Source: Thomasclavelia spiroformis
GTDB taxonomy: Bacteria; Bacillota_I; Bacilli_A; Erysipelotrichales; Coprobacillaceae
Direction of reading: 5' to 3'
Assembly (NCBI GenBank): GCA_018369555.1
Contig: JAGZCC010000030.1
Coordinates: forward strand, 1-25,962
DNA: 25,962 bases
Position numbers and translations under genes: made by a program. Under the pieces are notes generated by a model. It saw only the letters and a program-made list of their open reading frames with translations, did no database searches and was not told where the DNA came from. Position 1 is the first letter of the stretch. Each line of letters begins with the position of its first letter. This document shows positions 16,014 through 24,797 of this stretch, one piece after another.

Positions 16014-16034
16014 TGTCATGGGTAAAAAATAACA
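16014..16034. repeat. Palindromic box 2, upstream of the -35
   Basis: Second copy of the 21-bp box, arms TGTCAT and ATAACA (one mismatch to a perfect palindrome) around GGGTAAAAA. A further TTGTTAT half-site is at 16046-16052. Together with box 1 it brackets the operon promoter. Confidence 0.65.
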
Positions 16035-16405
16035 TAATTCATTTATTGTTATATAAATCTTTTTTCAAAAACTATACACGCATATTTAGATTAGTTACTA
16101 TATTATACCCTCAAAACAATCTAAAAAATTCATATACAACAATCAGTATATGAATTTTTCTATTTACAATAATATCCTTTCAGATAGCTTTTTTTATGGT
16201 TCCCTGTCAAATAATTAATGGTATCAATACGCCGTTAAAATTAAAAATATTTTAATATAGACACCAATCTAATTAATTATATTAGCTTTATACTATAACT
16301 CACAATAAAAAGCAGATTTTTCAGTTAATAAATATCATGCATATTTTACTTATAATAACTTTATTTGCCAAATAAAACTTATTATTACTATTCATAAAAT
16401 AGATG
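16035..16405. other. Intergenic gap upstream of the type I operon
   Basis: About 370 bases of AT-rich DNA between AbiH and the type I promoter. Apart from the half-site at 16046-16052 and the stem-loop at 16124-16159, I see no gene, RNA or repeat in it. Confidence 0.6.
16124..16159. terminator. Bidirectional terminator between AbiH and the type I operon
   Basis: AAAAATTCATATAC (16124-16137) is the exact reverse complement of GTATATGAATTTTT (16146-16159), with an 8-base loop. A-runs on one side and T-runs on the other give U-tracts in both directions. It lies about 250 bases past the abiH stop. Confidence 0.75.
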
Positions 16406-17404
16406 CTATTTTTTTATCATTAAATTCTTTAGTGAATAAAATTTAATTTTATTTTTAAATGAATAATACGATAGTTCTTCAAAATTTGGATTATTTTTAA
16501 ACTGAGAAATATACCAATATTTAGGTTTTAATTTTCCTTCAATCAGTTCCATATAATCATAATCTACAGCAGCCATAGAATGCCCCATTACAACGATTTT
16601 AGAAATATTATTGCATTTTTCTAAGAAAATTTCTAACTTATCAACTTGAATTGGTTTTTTCAAAGATTCATAAAATCTAATAATTTCTTCTCTTTGACAA
16701 TCAATATAATAATCTCGATCTGCAGTAATTGACTCAAGTATACTTTCAAAGTAATCTATTTGATTTTCTTTTTCTTTTGGTGATAAATTTTCATTTTCCT
16801 TTATATCACTGATTTGTTGTTTTATTGAAGAAATTGCGTTATCGGAAAAATTTTTTTCTTTATACTCTCCTAATCTGTATCCATCCTTATAACCAAAAAG
16901 CAATTGTTCATTATTTTCAAAATAGCCATGTATATGTAGATGAGGAATATTATTTGTTTTTAAGTATAATCTTTCAATAGTAGATGTATAATTAAAATTC
17001 AAAATTGCATCACCATCTTTAAACGTAAGATCCAATAATTGAATAGTATCTTCTAATTGTCTATTTGCATTATCAATCATTTCAATTAAACTATCATTTA
17101 TTGCATTATTAAGACTCTCCGTACATAGTTCCATATTGTGAATAACACCATCTCGATCACGTTCATAATCTGACATATAGTCGGGAAATTCAAGATATTG
17201 CTCCTCAATTTCATCTAAATTTACATGTGCCAATGAATTTTCAAATTCACTCCAATCAACATCGAAATATTCATAGATATCTAATGCATTATCCATATGA
17301 TTATAAACATTTTTATTTGATAATATTTTTTTAAAATCATTTGTACTTGTTTTTAAATTATGATATAGATCAAAACCATTTCCTATAATATATAAAGTAC
17401 TCAC
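16406..17404 (-). CDS. abiH: AbiH-family phage abortive-infection protein
   Basis: 332 residues from the GTG at 17404, which has GGAGGGG 9 bases before it; a TTG further upstream would put this ribosome site inside the gene. The AbiH pattern is clear: LYIIGNGFDL at residues 4-13, the DFKK segment, ILNFNYTSTIERLY at 134-147, HIHG at 157-160, LLFGY near 168-172, and VVMGHSMAAVDYDYM at 271-285. The GNGFDLxH start and GHS motif recall a Rossmann-like, possibly nucleotide-binding fold. AbiH was defined as a lactococcal phage-resistance protein; its mechanism is unsettled. A lone gene with its own terminator. Confidence 0.9.
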   Translation of the reverse strand: MSTLYIIGNGFDLYHNLKTSTNDFKKILSNKNVYNHMDNALDIYEYFDVDWSEFENSLAHVNLDEIEEQYLEFPDYMSDYERDRDGVIHNMELCTESLNNAINDSLIEMIDNANRQLEDTIQLLDLTFKDGDAILNFNYTSTIERLYLKTNNIPHLHIHGYFENNEQLLFGYKDGYRLGEYKEKNFSDNAISSIKQQISDIKENENLSPKEKENQIDYFESILESITADRDYYIDCQREEIIRFYESLKKPIQVDKLEIFLEKCNNISKIVVMGHSMAAVDYDYMELIEGKLKPKYWYISQFKNNPNFEELSYYSFKNKIKFYSLKNLMIKK

Positions 17405-17584
17405 TTTAATTTTCCCCTCCTTTATTTTCAATAGTAAATATAATTTCTCAAATAATTTACCATACTAAACATTTATACAAAATCTTTTTATAATTACTAA
17501 ATTGTTAATTTAATAATTTTAACATTCACTTATTTTCTCACTTATATTCAACGTAAAACTCAAACATAAACCTAGATATTAAAA

Positions 17585-19375
17585 TTATAAATTAAAATAG
17601 TATTCTTTAATTTTTTTAGACATTAATATTCTACGTTTTTCCAAAAATAATTTATAGTCATCAATAGAATAATTTATAAATTCTTTAGGAATGCAGTTTT
17701 GTTTTAATGACTCATTTAATTCATCCATGTCTACAATACCGCCAATAATAGACTCTTTAGTTTCAATTTGTTTTAATATCTTTTTCATATAATCACATGG
17801 AGCCTCATCTTTGATTTTAATATTTATTTCAGATTGCGTATAAGCGTAATTTGCAATTTGATTATATTCACCTCTAATATTCAAGCCATTTTTTTGTAAA
17901 TATTTTTTAGGAAATAAATGATGGATATCTCCTCTATCTTCAATCAATGCTTGAACAGTTATATGTTTAGATAAAAAACCTTTGTTACCAGATTTAACTT
18001 GAGACATAAGAAATATTTTAAAATATGGGCTACTTGCCACAGAGGTATTAAGTTTAGTTGGTAAAATATGATCCCAATACGCATCAGACAATTCACCTAA
18101 CTCGACACTCTTTAAATATTCCATTGGATCATTCGTGTCAAAACGTTTAATATCATAGTCAAACATTGATTCTGGAGATCCTGAATATCTACCCGTCAAT
18201 AAAGATAAAACAAGCCATTTTCTTACAATAGTTTCAATATAATCCGAATTATATTTTTTTCTTCTAAGTAAAATAAATAATGCATACGCAAAATTCAAAA
18301 CATTATCTGATCGGATTAATGATTTATCAATTATCCCAGATGATTTAACAATCATTACAAAACGATCAAAATTTGTCTTATTAATAAACTCAAATACACC
18401 ATCCCTCAATTTACTATATGATTCCTCTGCGATAGATTCCTCAAATTCACGAGTTTCAAAATTTCTACCTGATAATAAACTAACAAGTTCCGCTAATCTT
18501 CCTCTTAAAAATTGAGAAGTAAATGCCACACGTAATACATCAGTATATAAAGGGGTATAAATTTCTTCGTTACTATCTGCTATCCACTTAATTTTATCAA
18601 ATTCTTCTAATTTAGAAAATTCGACATCATTTTCTTTAATCAATTCAAAATCCACAGGCCTTTGAATCAAATGACAAAAATAATCAACTGTTTTTCTAAT
18701 AATGTCTCCACCATATCTTTCATTCGACGATATTTTAGACATTGCAAAATCAGCTTGAGAAAGTACTGTACCTTTCGAATTTATTCGAATAAAAATATCT
18801 GTAACCGTTTCAATATCTAACGAAGCATCTAATTCAATAACACCAATATTATTATTTTTTAATGACTGTAACTTTGCTATAGTTTTATTTATATCCGCAG
18901 GATTTACATTATTCATATTTGCATAATTTATCGAAAAATTAAAACTATCAAACCCTGCCTTAAATATCGGTGAAATATCATCAATCATTTTACTATCTTT
19001 ACCAATAGCTGGATTATATACTTCAAAAGCTTCCTTGATCGGATTAAAAGCTATCTTAATAGGAACTTTTTTATATTCTTGATTAATAACCTCTCTTCCT
19101 GTAATTGAAGCAGTTAAAGCAGTAATGCGTTGTTGTCCATCAATTATAATCTTTTTTCCTAAACTGAATGTTCCATCTTTCAATTTTACATCTGGATTTT
19201 TCCAAATAATAATATAACCAACCGGATATCCTTTATACAGTGAATCAATCAAATCTCTTACTTTAGTTGAATCCCAAACAAACGGTCTTTGCATTTCAGG
19301 AATCGCAATCTCCCCACTATTAATCCAAGAAATAATACTATCTACACTATAATTATTTACTACATATTGTGCCAT
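17585..19375 (-). CDS. Single-chain GmrSD-type DUF262/HNH protein
   Basis: 596 residues. The N-terminal DUF262 (GmrS-like) domain has IPEMQRPFVWD at 25-35, KGYPVGYIIIW at 48-58, the nucleotide-linked IIDGQQRITAL at 77-87, and DIFIRINSKGT at 193-203. The C-terminal third holds an HNH-type nuclease site, GDIHHLFPKKYL at 482-493 with N506 downstream, as in the DUF1524-like GmrD half. Family members are type IV restriction enzymes that use NTP to cut modified (glucosylated hydroxymethylcytosine) phage DNA; the modification this one reads is unknown. An AAGGGGGAT site precedes the ATG. It is a lone transcription unit under the 31-bp promoter element. Confidence 0.9.
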   Translation of the reverse strand: MAQYVVNNYSVDSIISWINSGEIAIPEMQRPFVWDSTKVRDLIDSLYKGYPVGYIIIWKNPDVKLKDGTFSLGKKIIIDGQQRITALTASITGREVINQEYKKVPIKIAFNPIKEAFEVYNPAIGKDSKMIDDISPIFKAGFDSFNFSINYANMNNVNPADINKTIAKLQSLKNNNIGVIELDASLDIETVTDIFIRINSKGTVLSQADFAMSKISSNERYGGDIIRKTVDYFCHLIQRPVDFELIKENDVEFSKLEEFDKIKWIADSNEEIYTPLYTDVLRVAFTSQFLRGRLAELVSLLSGRNFETREFEESIAEESYSKLRDGVFEFINKTNFDRFVMIVKSSGIIDKSLIRSDNVLNFAYALFILLRRKKYNSDYIETIVRKWLVLSLLTGRYSGSPESMFDYDIKRFDTNDPMEYLKSVELGELSDAYWDHILPTKLNTSVASSPYFKIFLMSQVKSGNKGFLSKHITVQALIEDRGDIHHLFPKKYLQKNGLNIRGEYNQIANYAYTQSEINIKIKDEAPCDYMKKILKQIETKESIIGGIVDMDELNESLKQNCIPKEFINYSIDDYKLFLEKRRILMSKKIKEYYFNL

Positions 19376-19454
19376 TAATTTATCCCCCTTTAATTTTTAT
19401 ATCAACCCATAGGCAAACGCGTATATACAGTATAACCAATAAAGTTATTACCTC

Positions 19455-19485
19455 TATTTTATCATTTATCAAAACAGCTATAAAT
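19455..19485 (-). promoter_or_regulatory. Shared 31-bp promoter element, copy 1 (DUF262 gene)
   Basis: On the plus strand: TATTTTATCATTTATC, 7 variable bases, CTATAAAT. Read on the minus strand it gives TTTATA (-35), 17 bases, then TGATAAAAT (extended -10). Copy 2 upstream of hamA matches at 27 of 31 positions. The direct repeat GATAAAT-GATAAAA inside it could be an operator. An inverted 11-bp copy (ATGATAAAATA) lies at 19515-19525. Confidence 0.6.
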
Positions 19486-19581
19486 ATCTTGACCATCCTC
19501 TTTTAATTAAAAAGATGATAAAATATATCAGATGTACTTCGATATTTATAAAAAATCTTTCCATAATATTTATCATTAATT

Positions 19582-20202
19582 TTACGCATCTAGTTCTGAA
19601 ATTAAATCCTTTAAAATAATTTCTTCTGTTTTATTTTTTCTTGATTTTTTACATAGTATTTTTATTTTCGAAAATTTTTTTTGATTTAAAACACTTTTAA
19701 ACTCCTCTTTTTTCACAATTTCTTTCATACTCGTTTTTAAATCTTTTAAATCACAATTAAACAATATTAATATTCCTAATTCATATGAACAATCACTTAA
19801 AAACAATGACAATGTATTAAAATCTTTTGCAATTCCTTTTTCATCAATTTTTGCTTTGACCTCTATTATTACTAAATTAGTACCCATACTCCCTGGTTCA
19901 TGAATAATAAAATCTGGAATTTTATTATTTTTTATCAACTCATGTCCATTTTTACTTATTTCAGCAGACAAAACAATATTATTATCTAATATATGATGCT
20001 CTTTATCATAGCATCTCATTTGATGATAAAATTCATAACAAAAGAATCTTTCTCTAATCATTATTTTTACTTCATCTTTAAATTTTGTGCTATTTTTGAC
20101 TGCAGTATCTAATCTGTAATACTTGTCATCCACTTCACACAACGCACATTTTATCAATGTTTCTATTTTTATTATTTGTTTAGATCTTGCAACTTCTAAC
20201 AT
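19582..20202 (-). CDS. Small PD-(D/E)xK-like nuclease, unknown family
   Basis: 206 residues. A plausible nuclease core lies mid-protein: IPDFIIHEPG at 95-104, then LVIIEVKAKID at 110-120, giving PD...EVK as in restriction-type PD-(D/E)xK folds. The upstream segment RERFFCYEFYHQMR (51-63) is a helix often seen before such cores in host-defence nucleases, to the extent I recall. The C-terminal third is very basic (KKFSKIKILCKKSRKNK). It begins 122 bases after the hamB stop with a weak GGAG site, so it may be cotranscribed with Hachiman or independent. It is not a known Hachiman component. Confidence 0.7.
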   Translation of the reverse strand: MLEVARSKQIIKIETLIKCALCEVDDKYYRLDTAVKNSTKFKDEVKIMIRERFFCYEFYHQMRCYDKEHHILDNNIVLSAEISKNGHELIKNNKIPDFIIHEPGSMGTNLVIIEVKAKIDEKGIAKDFNTLSLFLSDCSYELGILILFNCDLKDLKTSMKEIVKKEEFKSVLNQKKFSKIKILCKKSRKNKTEEIILKDLISELDA

Positions 20203-20324
20203 TTTCTAATTCTCCAAAAATATACATTATTTTGATAAAAATGAAATTTCTATCATTTTTTGCACAATCTTCAACTACTTCTTAAGTCTATTTAATTTTA
20301 ATTTTAAAACTAATATTATTTACA

Positions 20325-22385
20325 CTAATAATTATTATAGCTTTCGATTATCCGTTTTCCAAATGGTGATAATTTATCATAAATCCTACTATCTATTAAT
20401 TTCATTATTTTTCTTTCTGTTCCAACTTCTGTTTCATATTTTTGTATTTCATTAATAATCAATAAAATATCTTCATTAGGAAAGCCCATATCTTCTAAAA
20501 TTCTTTCATATCCTTCCGCAATATTTCCATACGCTTCAATCAAATGAACACACTGTATAAATGTTTTATTTTTTTCTTTATCTAATAAATTATAATTATC
20601 AAATAAAGTAAATACAGGAATAATTTTTGAAAGTTGAAATTTGATAAATTCATCTGCTTTAAATACAGTATCAATAAAAAGATTAATATCCGCTTTATTT
20701 GCACCAGGATATTTTTGTTCAAATCTATCTATAACACCTTTTATTCCCGAAGTTGATACTAAAAGCAGGTATACGGGATCTATTTCTAAATATTCTTCCT
20801 CAGATTCTTCTTCCCAAAAGCTATATTTTTTTATTTTCAAACCACTTAAATATTGTTTTTTTCCTGGTATAATATCAAATTTAATTAAATTAATTATTTT
20901 AAAATCACTCTTATTATCGATCACTTCATTGTATTTTTCTAGAAATTTCTTTAGTACATTAAATTCGATTCCCAATTCTAAAACTTCTTTATATTCTATA
21001 TGAAATATATCTTTTAATTGTCGTTTAACATTATCTATACTGCTATTTACATCCATATCTGGTTTTTTTTCTAAATATAAGGCCTCATCTTCTTTATTAC
21101 TAGATAGTAGTTCTTCTTGCTCATATAATATATTCAATTCAATCCATTCATCCGGTGAATACATTTCCTTAGTCTCTTCAGTTAAAAAATATATTTCCCC
21201 TTTTGTCGGCGAATTAATATTTAACCTTCCAACTCTTCCAATTAAGTTATTTAATTCAAAAACACTTCTGGGTGTATCGTATACTATTAATTTATTAGTT
21301 GGAGTATTTATTCCCTCTATTAAAGTGCTTGTACAAAGTATAGTTTTTATAAATCCATTTGAATACTCCTCTTCAATATATTTCCTTAAAAATATAGGGG
21401 TATTTCCATGATGAATTCCAATTCCCTTTTTTAAAAAATCTATATAATCCCAATCCTTATGAACATTTTCAATCATCCATTTTACAATTTCATTATCATA
21501 ATCAACATCTTTTAATATGTTTAAATTTTTTTCATAATCTTTAAGATAATTTGTAATACTTTTAGGTGATTTAAAATATACAAATTGTTTTTTTGTGTTG
21601 TTATTAAGATAATTATCATTATCAAGATTTTTTATTTCATTATAAACAAGATTTAAATTTGTAATATATTTTTTAATTTTTATATTTGATCTTTCAAATG
21701 AGACATCTTTTATAAATGGTCCTAATAATAATAATTTTTTAGCATTCTCTATTAAATATTTATAAGTTTGATTCATAATAATTAATCTCGAATTATCCTT
21801 ATCTATATCCATCGTCACATTCAATTTATAAATCTCATCATAAACCGCAAAATCAATAGATACATCATTTAAATATTCTCTTATTTTTTTTGTATTAATT
21901 CTTTCCGGTACTAAAATCATTATTTTTTTTGAATTATCTAAATTTTTATCTAATTCCGCTTCAGATGTAATACACACATATTCATCACTAAAATAATGAA
22001 AACATTTTTTTCTTATTTCATTCATCAATGAGATTGTTGGTACTATAAATACAATATTATTTAAAGTTTCTATATGACGAGAAATATATTCTAATGCGAT
22101 AAACGTTTTGCCAAAACTAGTCGGTGCACTTATAAATAGATTTCCTTTTGATAACATCTCTATACATTCAACTTGTTCATTTGATAAAATTATCTTATTA
22201 TCCACGAACGATTTATTCATCGCTCTATTTAATCGATCATAAAAACTATTTGCTTTTGAATAAACATCCAAATTTAATGTATCTAATATTGAACTAGGTA
22301 ATTCTTTATGATTATATATTTCTTCCAAAGCTTTTGTACGAATTTCTTTTTTATTATGCCCATGTATATATGTCTTACTTTCCAT
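20325..22385 (-). CDS. hamB: Hachiman helicase HamB
   Basis: 686-residue superfamily 2 helicase. Motif I is APTSFGKT at 87-94 (K93), motif Ia region IVFIVPTISL at 111-120, motif II DEIY at 183-186, and in the second RecA domain GIGIHHGNTP at 321-330, TILCTSTLIEGINTP at 348-362, and motif VI LIGRVGR at 381-387. The C-terminal 290 residues form an unclassified helical domain. In Hachiman, HamB scans DNA and releases the HamA nuclease when it meets damaged or phage-altered DNA. The ATG lies 11 bases inside the end of hamA, which marks the pair as coupled. DEIY instead of DEFH or DEAH is a mild variant. Confidence 0.85.
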   Translation of the reverse strand: MESKTYIHGHNKKEIRTKALEEIYNHKELPSSILDTLNLDVYSKANSFYDRLNRAMNKSFVDNKIILSNEQVECIEMLSKGNLFISAPTSFGKTFIALEYISRHIETLNNIVFIVPTISLMNEIRKKCFHYFSDEYVCITSEAELDKNLDNSKKIMILVPERINTKKIREYLNDVSIDFAVYDEIYKLNVTMDIDKDNSRLIIMNQTYKYLIENAKKLLLLGPFIKDVSFERSNIKIKKYITNLNLVYNEIKNLDNDNYLNNNTKKQFVYFKSPKSITNYLKDYEKNLNILKDVDYDNEIVKWMIENVHKDWDYIDFLKKGIGIHHGNTPIFLRKYIEEEYSNGFIKTILCTSTLIEGINTPTNKLIVYDTPRSVFELNNLIGRVGRLNINSPTKGEIYFLTEETKEMYSPDEWIELNILYEQEELLSSNKEDEALYLEKKPDMDVNSSIDNVKRQLKDIFHIEYKEVLELGIEFNVLKKFLEKYNEVIDNKSDFKIINLIKFDIIPGKKQYLSGLKIKKYSFWEEESEEEYLEIDPVYLLLVSTSGIKGVIDRFEQKYPGANKADINLFIDTVFKADEFIKFQLSKIIPVFTLFDNYNLLDKEKNKTFIQCVHLIEAYGNIAEGYERILEDMGFPNEDILLIINEIQKYETEVGTERKIMKLIDSRIYDKLSPFGKRIIESYNNY

Positions 22386-23559
22386 ATATCAATTCTTTTC
22401 CTTTCTGTTCTGAAAATTTTTTAAATAAATTCAAAAAATTTTCTTTATTCAATACAGGTAATACAAAAATTATGATCTCATGAAATTTTTCTAATTTTTC
22501 TAATTTTTTACTTCTTTCAATTGTTTTCGATACATCATCAGCAAAATACTTATCATCACACATCAAAAAAACGATAAGTTTTTCTTTTACATCTTTTGTA
22601 ATTTCAACTACTTCACCAATACTATTATCTGTAATATTTCGAAATGCATCAATATTGGAATTTATAAAATCATAATCTCTATTATCATGATTAAATAAAG
22701 AATCCACTGCTTTACTTAATCCCAAAGATAATTCTTCGTAAAATTTAGCTTCTGAATAATATATTTCATTTTTTGTTATATTGTATACAGTCCCATCATT
22801 TCCATGAACTGCAGAGTTAGGTGTAGTTTTGTATGCTAATTTTGGAAAAATATAACTATCTGTTCCATCTAATTCAATAAACCGGCAAATCATTACATCC
22901 ATTAAAAATTCACCAATATCCCCATGCAATACAGATTTATTAATATCTATTTCTTTTTTAGAAATAAAACCAATATTTTTTAAAGCACTAACATATTTTT
23001 CATTTAATATTCTCTGCTTATTTTCACCAAATTTCTTTTTAGGATTATATATAGTTGCTAGATTTAATACATTATCTTTATCAAATAAAATATCAATTAA
23101 TTTATTATGTAATATTTCATTATTTTGTAAAAGCTCTGGCCATGAAAAATACTTTAATTTAATTTTATTACTAATATCATTAATTTTTCTGCTATAAAAT
23201 TCATCACTTTTATCAATAAAATATTCCTTATAATAGATTTCACGAGTATACGTATTAAAATCGTTCAATCCTAAATCTTTAATTAATAATTCACTTACAT
23301 CTTCTTCAATTCTAATATAATTATATGTATTTTCATCAATCATATATATTTTTCCTATCACAAATTTAATTTCAGAATTAGATAAGTTACGATATTGAAC
23401 AACAAAGAGTAATATATTTTGACTACTGTTACATCTCTTATAATATTTTTCAATCTCATTAAATCTTTCTACATAATCTGTATTTTTAATTTCACACTCA
23501 CTGTTACTAAAATCAGAAAACACAGTATAATTAGTTGTATAGTGAACAAGAACTTTCAT
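22375..23559 (-). CDS. hamA: Hachiman nuclease HamA (DUF1837), N-terminally extended
   Basis: 394 residues from the ATG at 23559 (AAGGAGTGAT upstream); a GTG 12 bases earlier overlaps the ribosome site. The DUF1837 core spans about 130-394: HGDIGEFLMDVM near 212-223, PKLAYKTTPNSAVHGNDG at 239-256 and the nuclease residues D255 and E270-A-K272 (YYSEAKFY). HamA is the effector nuclease held by HamB until triggered. The usual protein is shorter (about 250-300 residues), so the first 120 residues are extra and of unknown fold. AbpA of the AbpAB system belongs to a related group and is the main alternative name. The long leader (about 230 bases) carries the shared promoter element. Confidence 0.82.
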   Translation of the reverse strand: MKVLVHYTTNYTVFSDFSNSECEIKNTDYVERFNEIEKYYKRCNSSQNILLFVVQYRNLSNSEIKFVIGKIYMIDENTYNYIRIEEDVSELLIKDLGLNDFNTYTREIYYKEYFIDKSDEFYSRKINDISNKIKLKYFSWPELLQNNEILHNKLIDILFDKDNVLNLATIYNPKKKFGENKQRILNEKYVSALKNIGFISKKEIDINKSVLHGDIGEFLMDVMICRFIELDGTDSYIFPKLAYKTTPNSAVHGNDGTVYNITKNEIYYSEAKFYEELSLGLSKAVDSLFNHDNRDYDFINSNIDAFRNITDNSIGEVVEITKDVKEKLIVFLMCDDKYFADDVSKTIERSKKLEKLEKFHEIIIFVLPVLNKENFLNLFKKFSEQKGKELIYGK

Positions 23560-23792
23560 AAATTTTATCACTCCTTCGATATTTTATTGCAACATTTTAG
23601 CGTGCATATCTCAAGTCTTGTCGTTATTAATTTTCTTAATACTTTATTTTACTTTACATAGCAACAAAAACAATTTGAATCATTTAATCTAAACCCGCAT
23701 TTTAAAAATACAAGAAATAAAATAGTTACTATAACACTCATATTGTCTCTAACCCTCTCCCTTTATTTAACAAAATATCACTAAATTACTCT

Positions 23793-23823
23793 TATTTTAT
23801 CATTTATCGAGATAACTATAAAT
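23793..23823 (-). promoter_or_regulatory. Shared 31-bp promoter element, copy 2 (hamA)
   Basis: Same layout as copy 1: TATTTTATCATTTATC at 23793-23808, 7 variable bases, CTATAAAT at 23816-23823. On the minus strand TTTATA and TAAAAT are 17 bases apart with the extended TGA. The left flank (ATTAC) is also shared. The predicted leader to hamA is about 230 bases, in which I see no other gene. Confidence 0.55.
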
Positions 23824-23837
23824 GATTATAGTTATCT
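23810..23837. repeat. Perfect 12-bp stem-loop next to the hamA promoter element
   Basis: AGATAACTATAA (23810-23821) and TTATAGTTATCT (23826-23837) pair exactly around ATGA. The left arm overlaps the -35 half of the promoter element. It could be an operator, or the terminator of a gene lost when the insertion sequence arrived (TTTT follows on the plus strand). Confidence 0.5.
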
Positions 23838-23870
23838 TTTCATAATTTAAAATACAGCTGAATAAAAAAA

Positions 23871-23924
23871 GGACAAAAATAAATTTTGTCCATTGGGTGA
23901 TAAATCATAACTTTTATGATTATC
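23871..23924 (+). repeat. Stem-loops at the left end of the IS91-like element
   Basis: Stem 1: GGACAAAA (23871-23878) and TTTTGTCC (23884-23891) around ATAAA, preceded by a run of A. Stem 2: GATAAATCATAA (23899-23910) and TTATGATTATC (23914-23924) with one bulged A, followed by CTCCC and seven T. They lie just before the transposase promoter (TATAAT near 23940). IS91-family ends carry hairpins rather than long inverted repeats, so this is the likely element boundary; stem 2 could also block read-in transcription. Confidence 0.5.
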
Positions 23925-23962
23925 TCCCTTTTTTTGTTTTATAATAGAACTGGTGATTTTAG

Positions 23963-24439
23963 ATGATTGATTTAGCTATACCTACTGATACATTAGCTCT
24001 TTTTAATTTAAGACAATATTTTAAAAAAAATTCTAAAGAAACTTTCAAATACATTTTCTTTGATAATTTTGAATATATTCACAATCTTTATCTTTCTGGT
24101 AAATTACGTGATATTACTTTTGATAATATTCAAAAAACTATTCTTTGCTCCTCTGTTTATTTAGGTTTCGATCTTTTCGAATGCCCTAACTGCGGTCATG
24201 AAACTATTGTCCCTCATACCTGTTCTTCCAGATTCTGCAGCAAATGCGGTTCAAAAGCTGCTCAGCAACGTGCTGCTCATGTTTCTGCTATGGCTTTTGA
24301 ATCAAAACATCGACACATTGTTTTTAATATCCCTAAAGAACTTAGACCTCTCTTTTTAAAAGACAGATCTCTTCTTGAGGGTTTCTTCACTGTATCTCAC
24401 AATGTACTGGCTTCTCTTTTCAATGACTGTAAATACTAG
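23963..24439 (+). pseudogene. IS91-family transposase, truncated after the zinc domain
   Basis: 158 codons. Residues 70-110 contain the N-terminal zinc-binding domain of IS91-type Y1 HUH transposases: ECPNCGHETIVPHTC, then SRFCSKCGSKAAQQRA, followed by KHRHIVFNIPKELRPLF. Full-length proteins run to about 350-430 residues with the HUH and catalytic tyrosine later; here the frame stops right after LFNDCKY, so the catalytic half is gone. TATAAT and a weak GGTGATTTT site precede the ATG. The element was rolling-circle type and is now dead. It marks the right edge of the defence cluster. Confidence 0.85.
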
Positions 24440-24790
24440 CATCATTAAGAAAAACAAAACATTAGGCATATCTCAAATAATATCTTCCTACTACTTACAA
24501 CATTTTAATTCTAATGGATAATCTACATAATATCTTGACGCAATCACCTTACAAGCCAACACCCAAATAGAACTCTTACTTAAGCAATTTTCTAATCAAT
24601 GTGCGTACTGAACAACTCCAAAAGAAAAGTCAAATAACATGGGTTAATGCTATGAATAATATTCTCAATAGAGCAAAGGAAACTGTGAATCCTGAGATTA
24701 TTAATATATAACTATTTCTCTATCTTCCAATACTTGCATGAAAACCATCAATTAGAATTATCATCTTTCCAATCCCAATAAAGCTAACTT
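24440..24790 (+). pseudogene. Decayed coding DNA of unknown family
   Basis: Plus-strand frames here read as protein but with stops and shifts: NKTLGISQIISSYYLQHFNS, then LDAITLQANTQIELLLKQFS, then after a shift RTEQLQKKSQITWVNAMNNI and LNRAKETVNPEIIN, then after another shift YNYFSIFQYLHENHQLELSS. The pieces could be one old gene of about 110 codons. The first segment (NKTLG) may still belong to the IS91 transposase. The family is not recognised. Confidence 0.45.
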
Positions 24791-24797
24791 TCATCAG

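Noticed and set aside
20325..22385. Helicase as part of a Lamassu, Zorya or DISARM system
   Set aside because: The 11-base overlap with a DUF1837-like nuclease and the lack of other required partners point to Hachiman.
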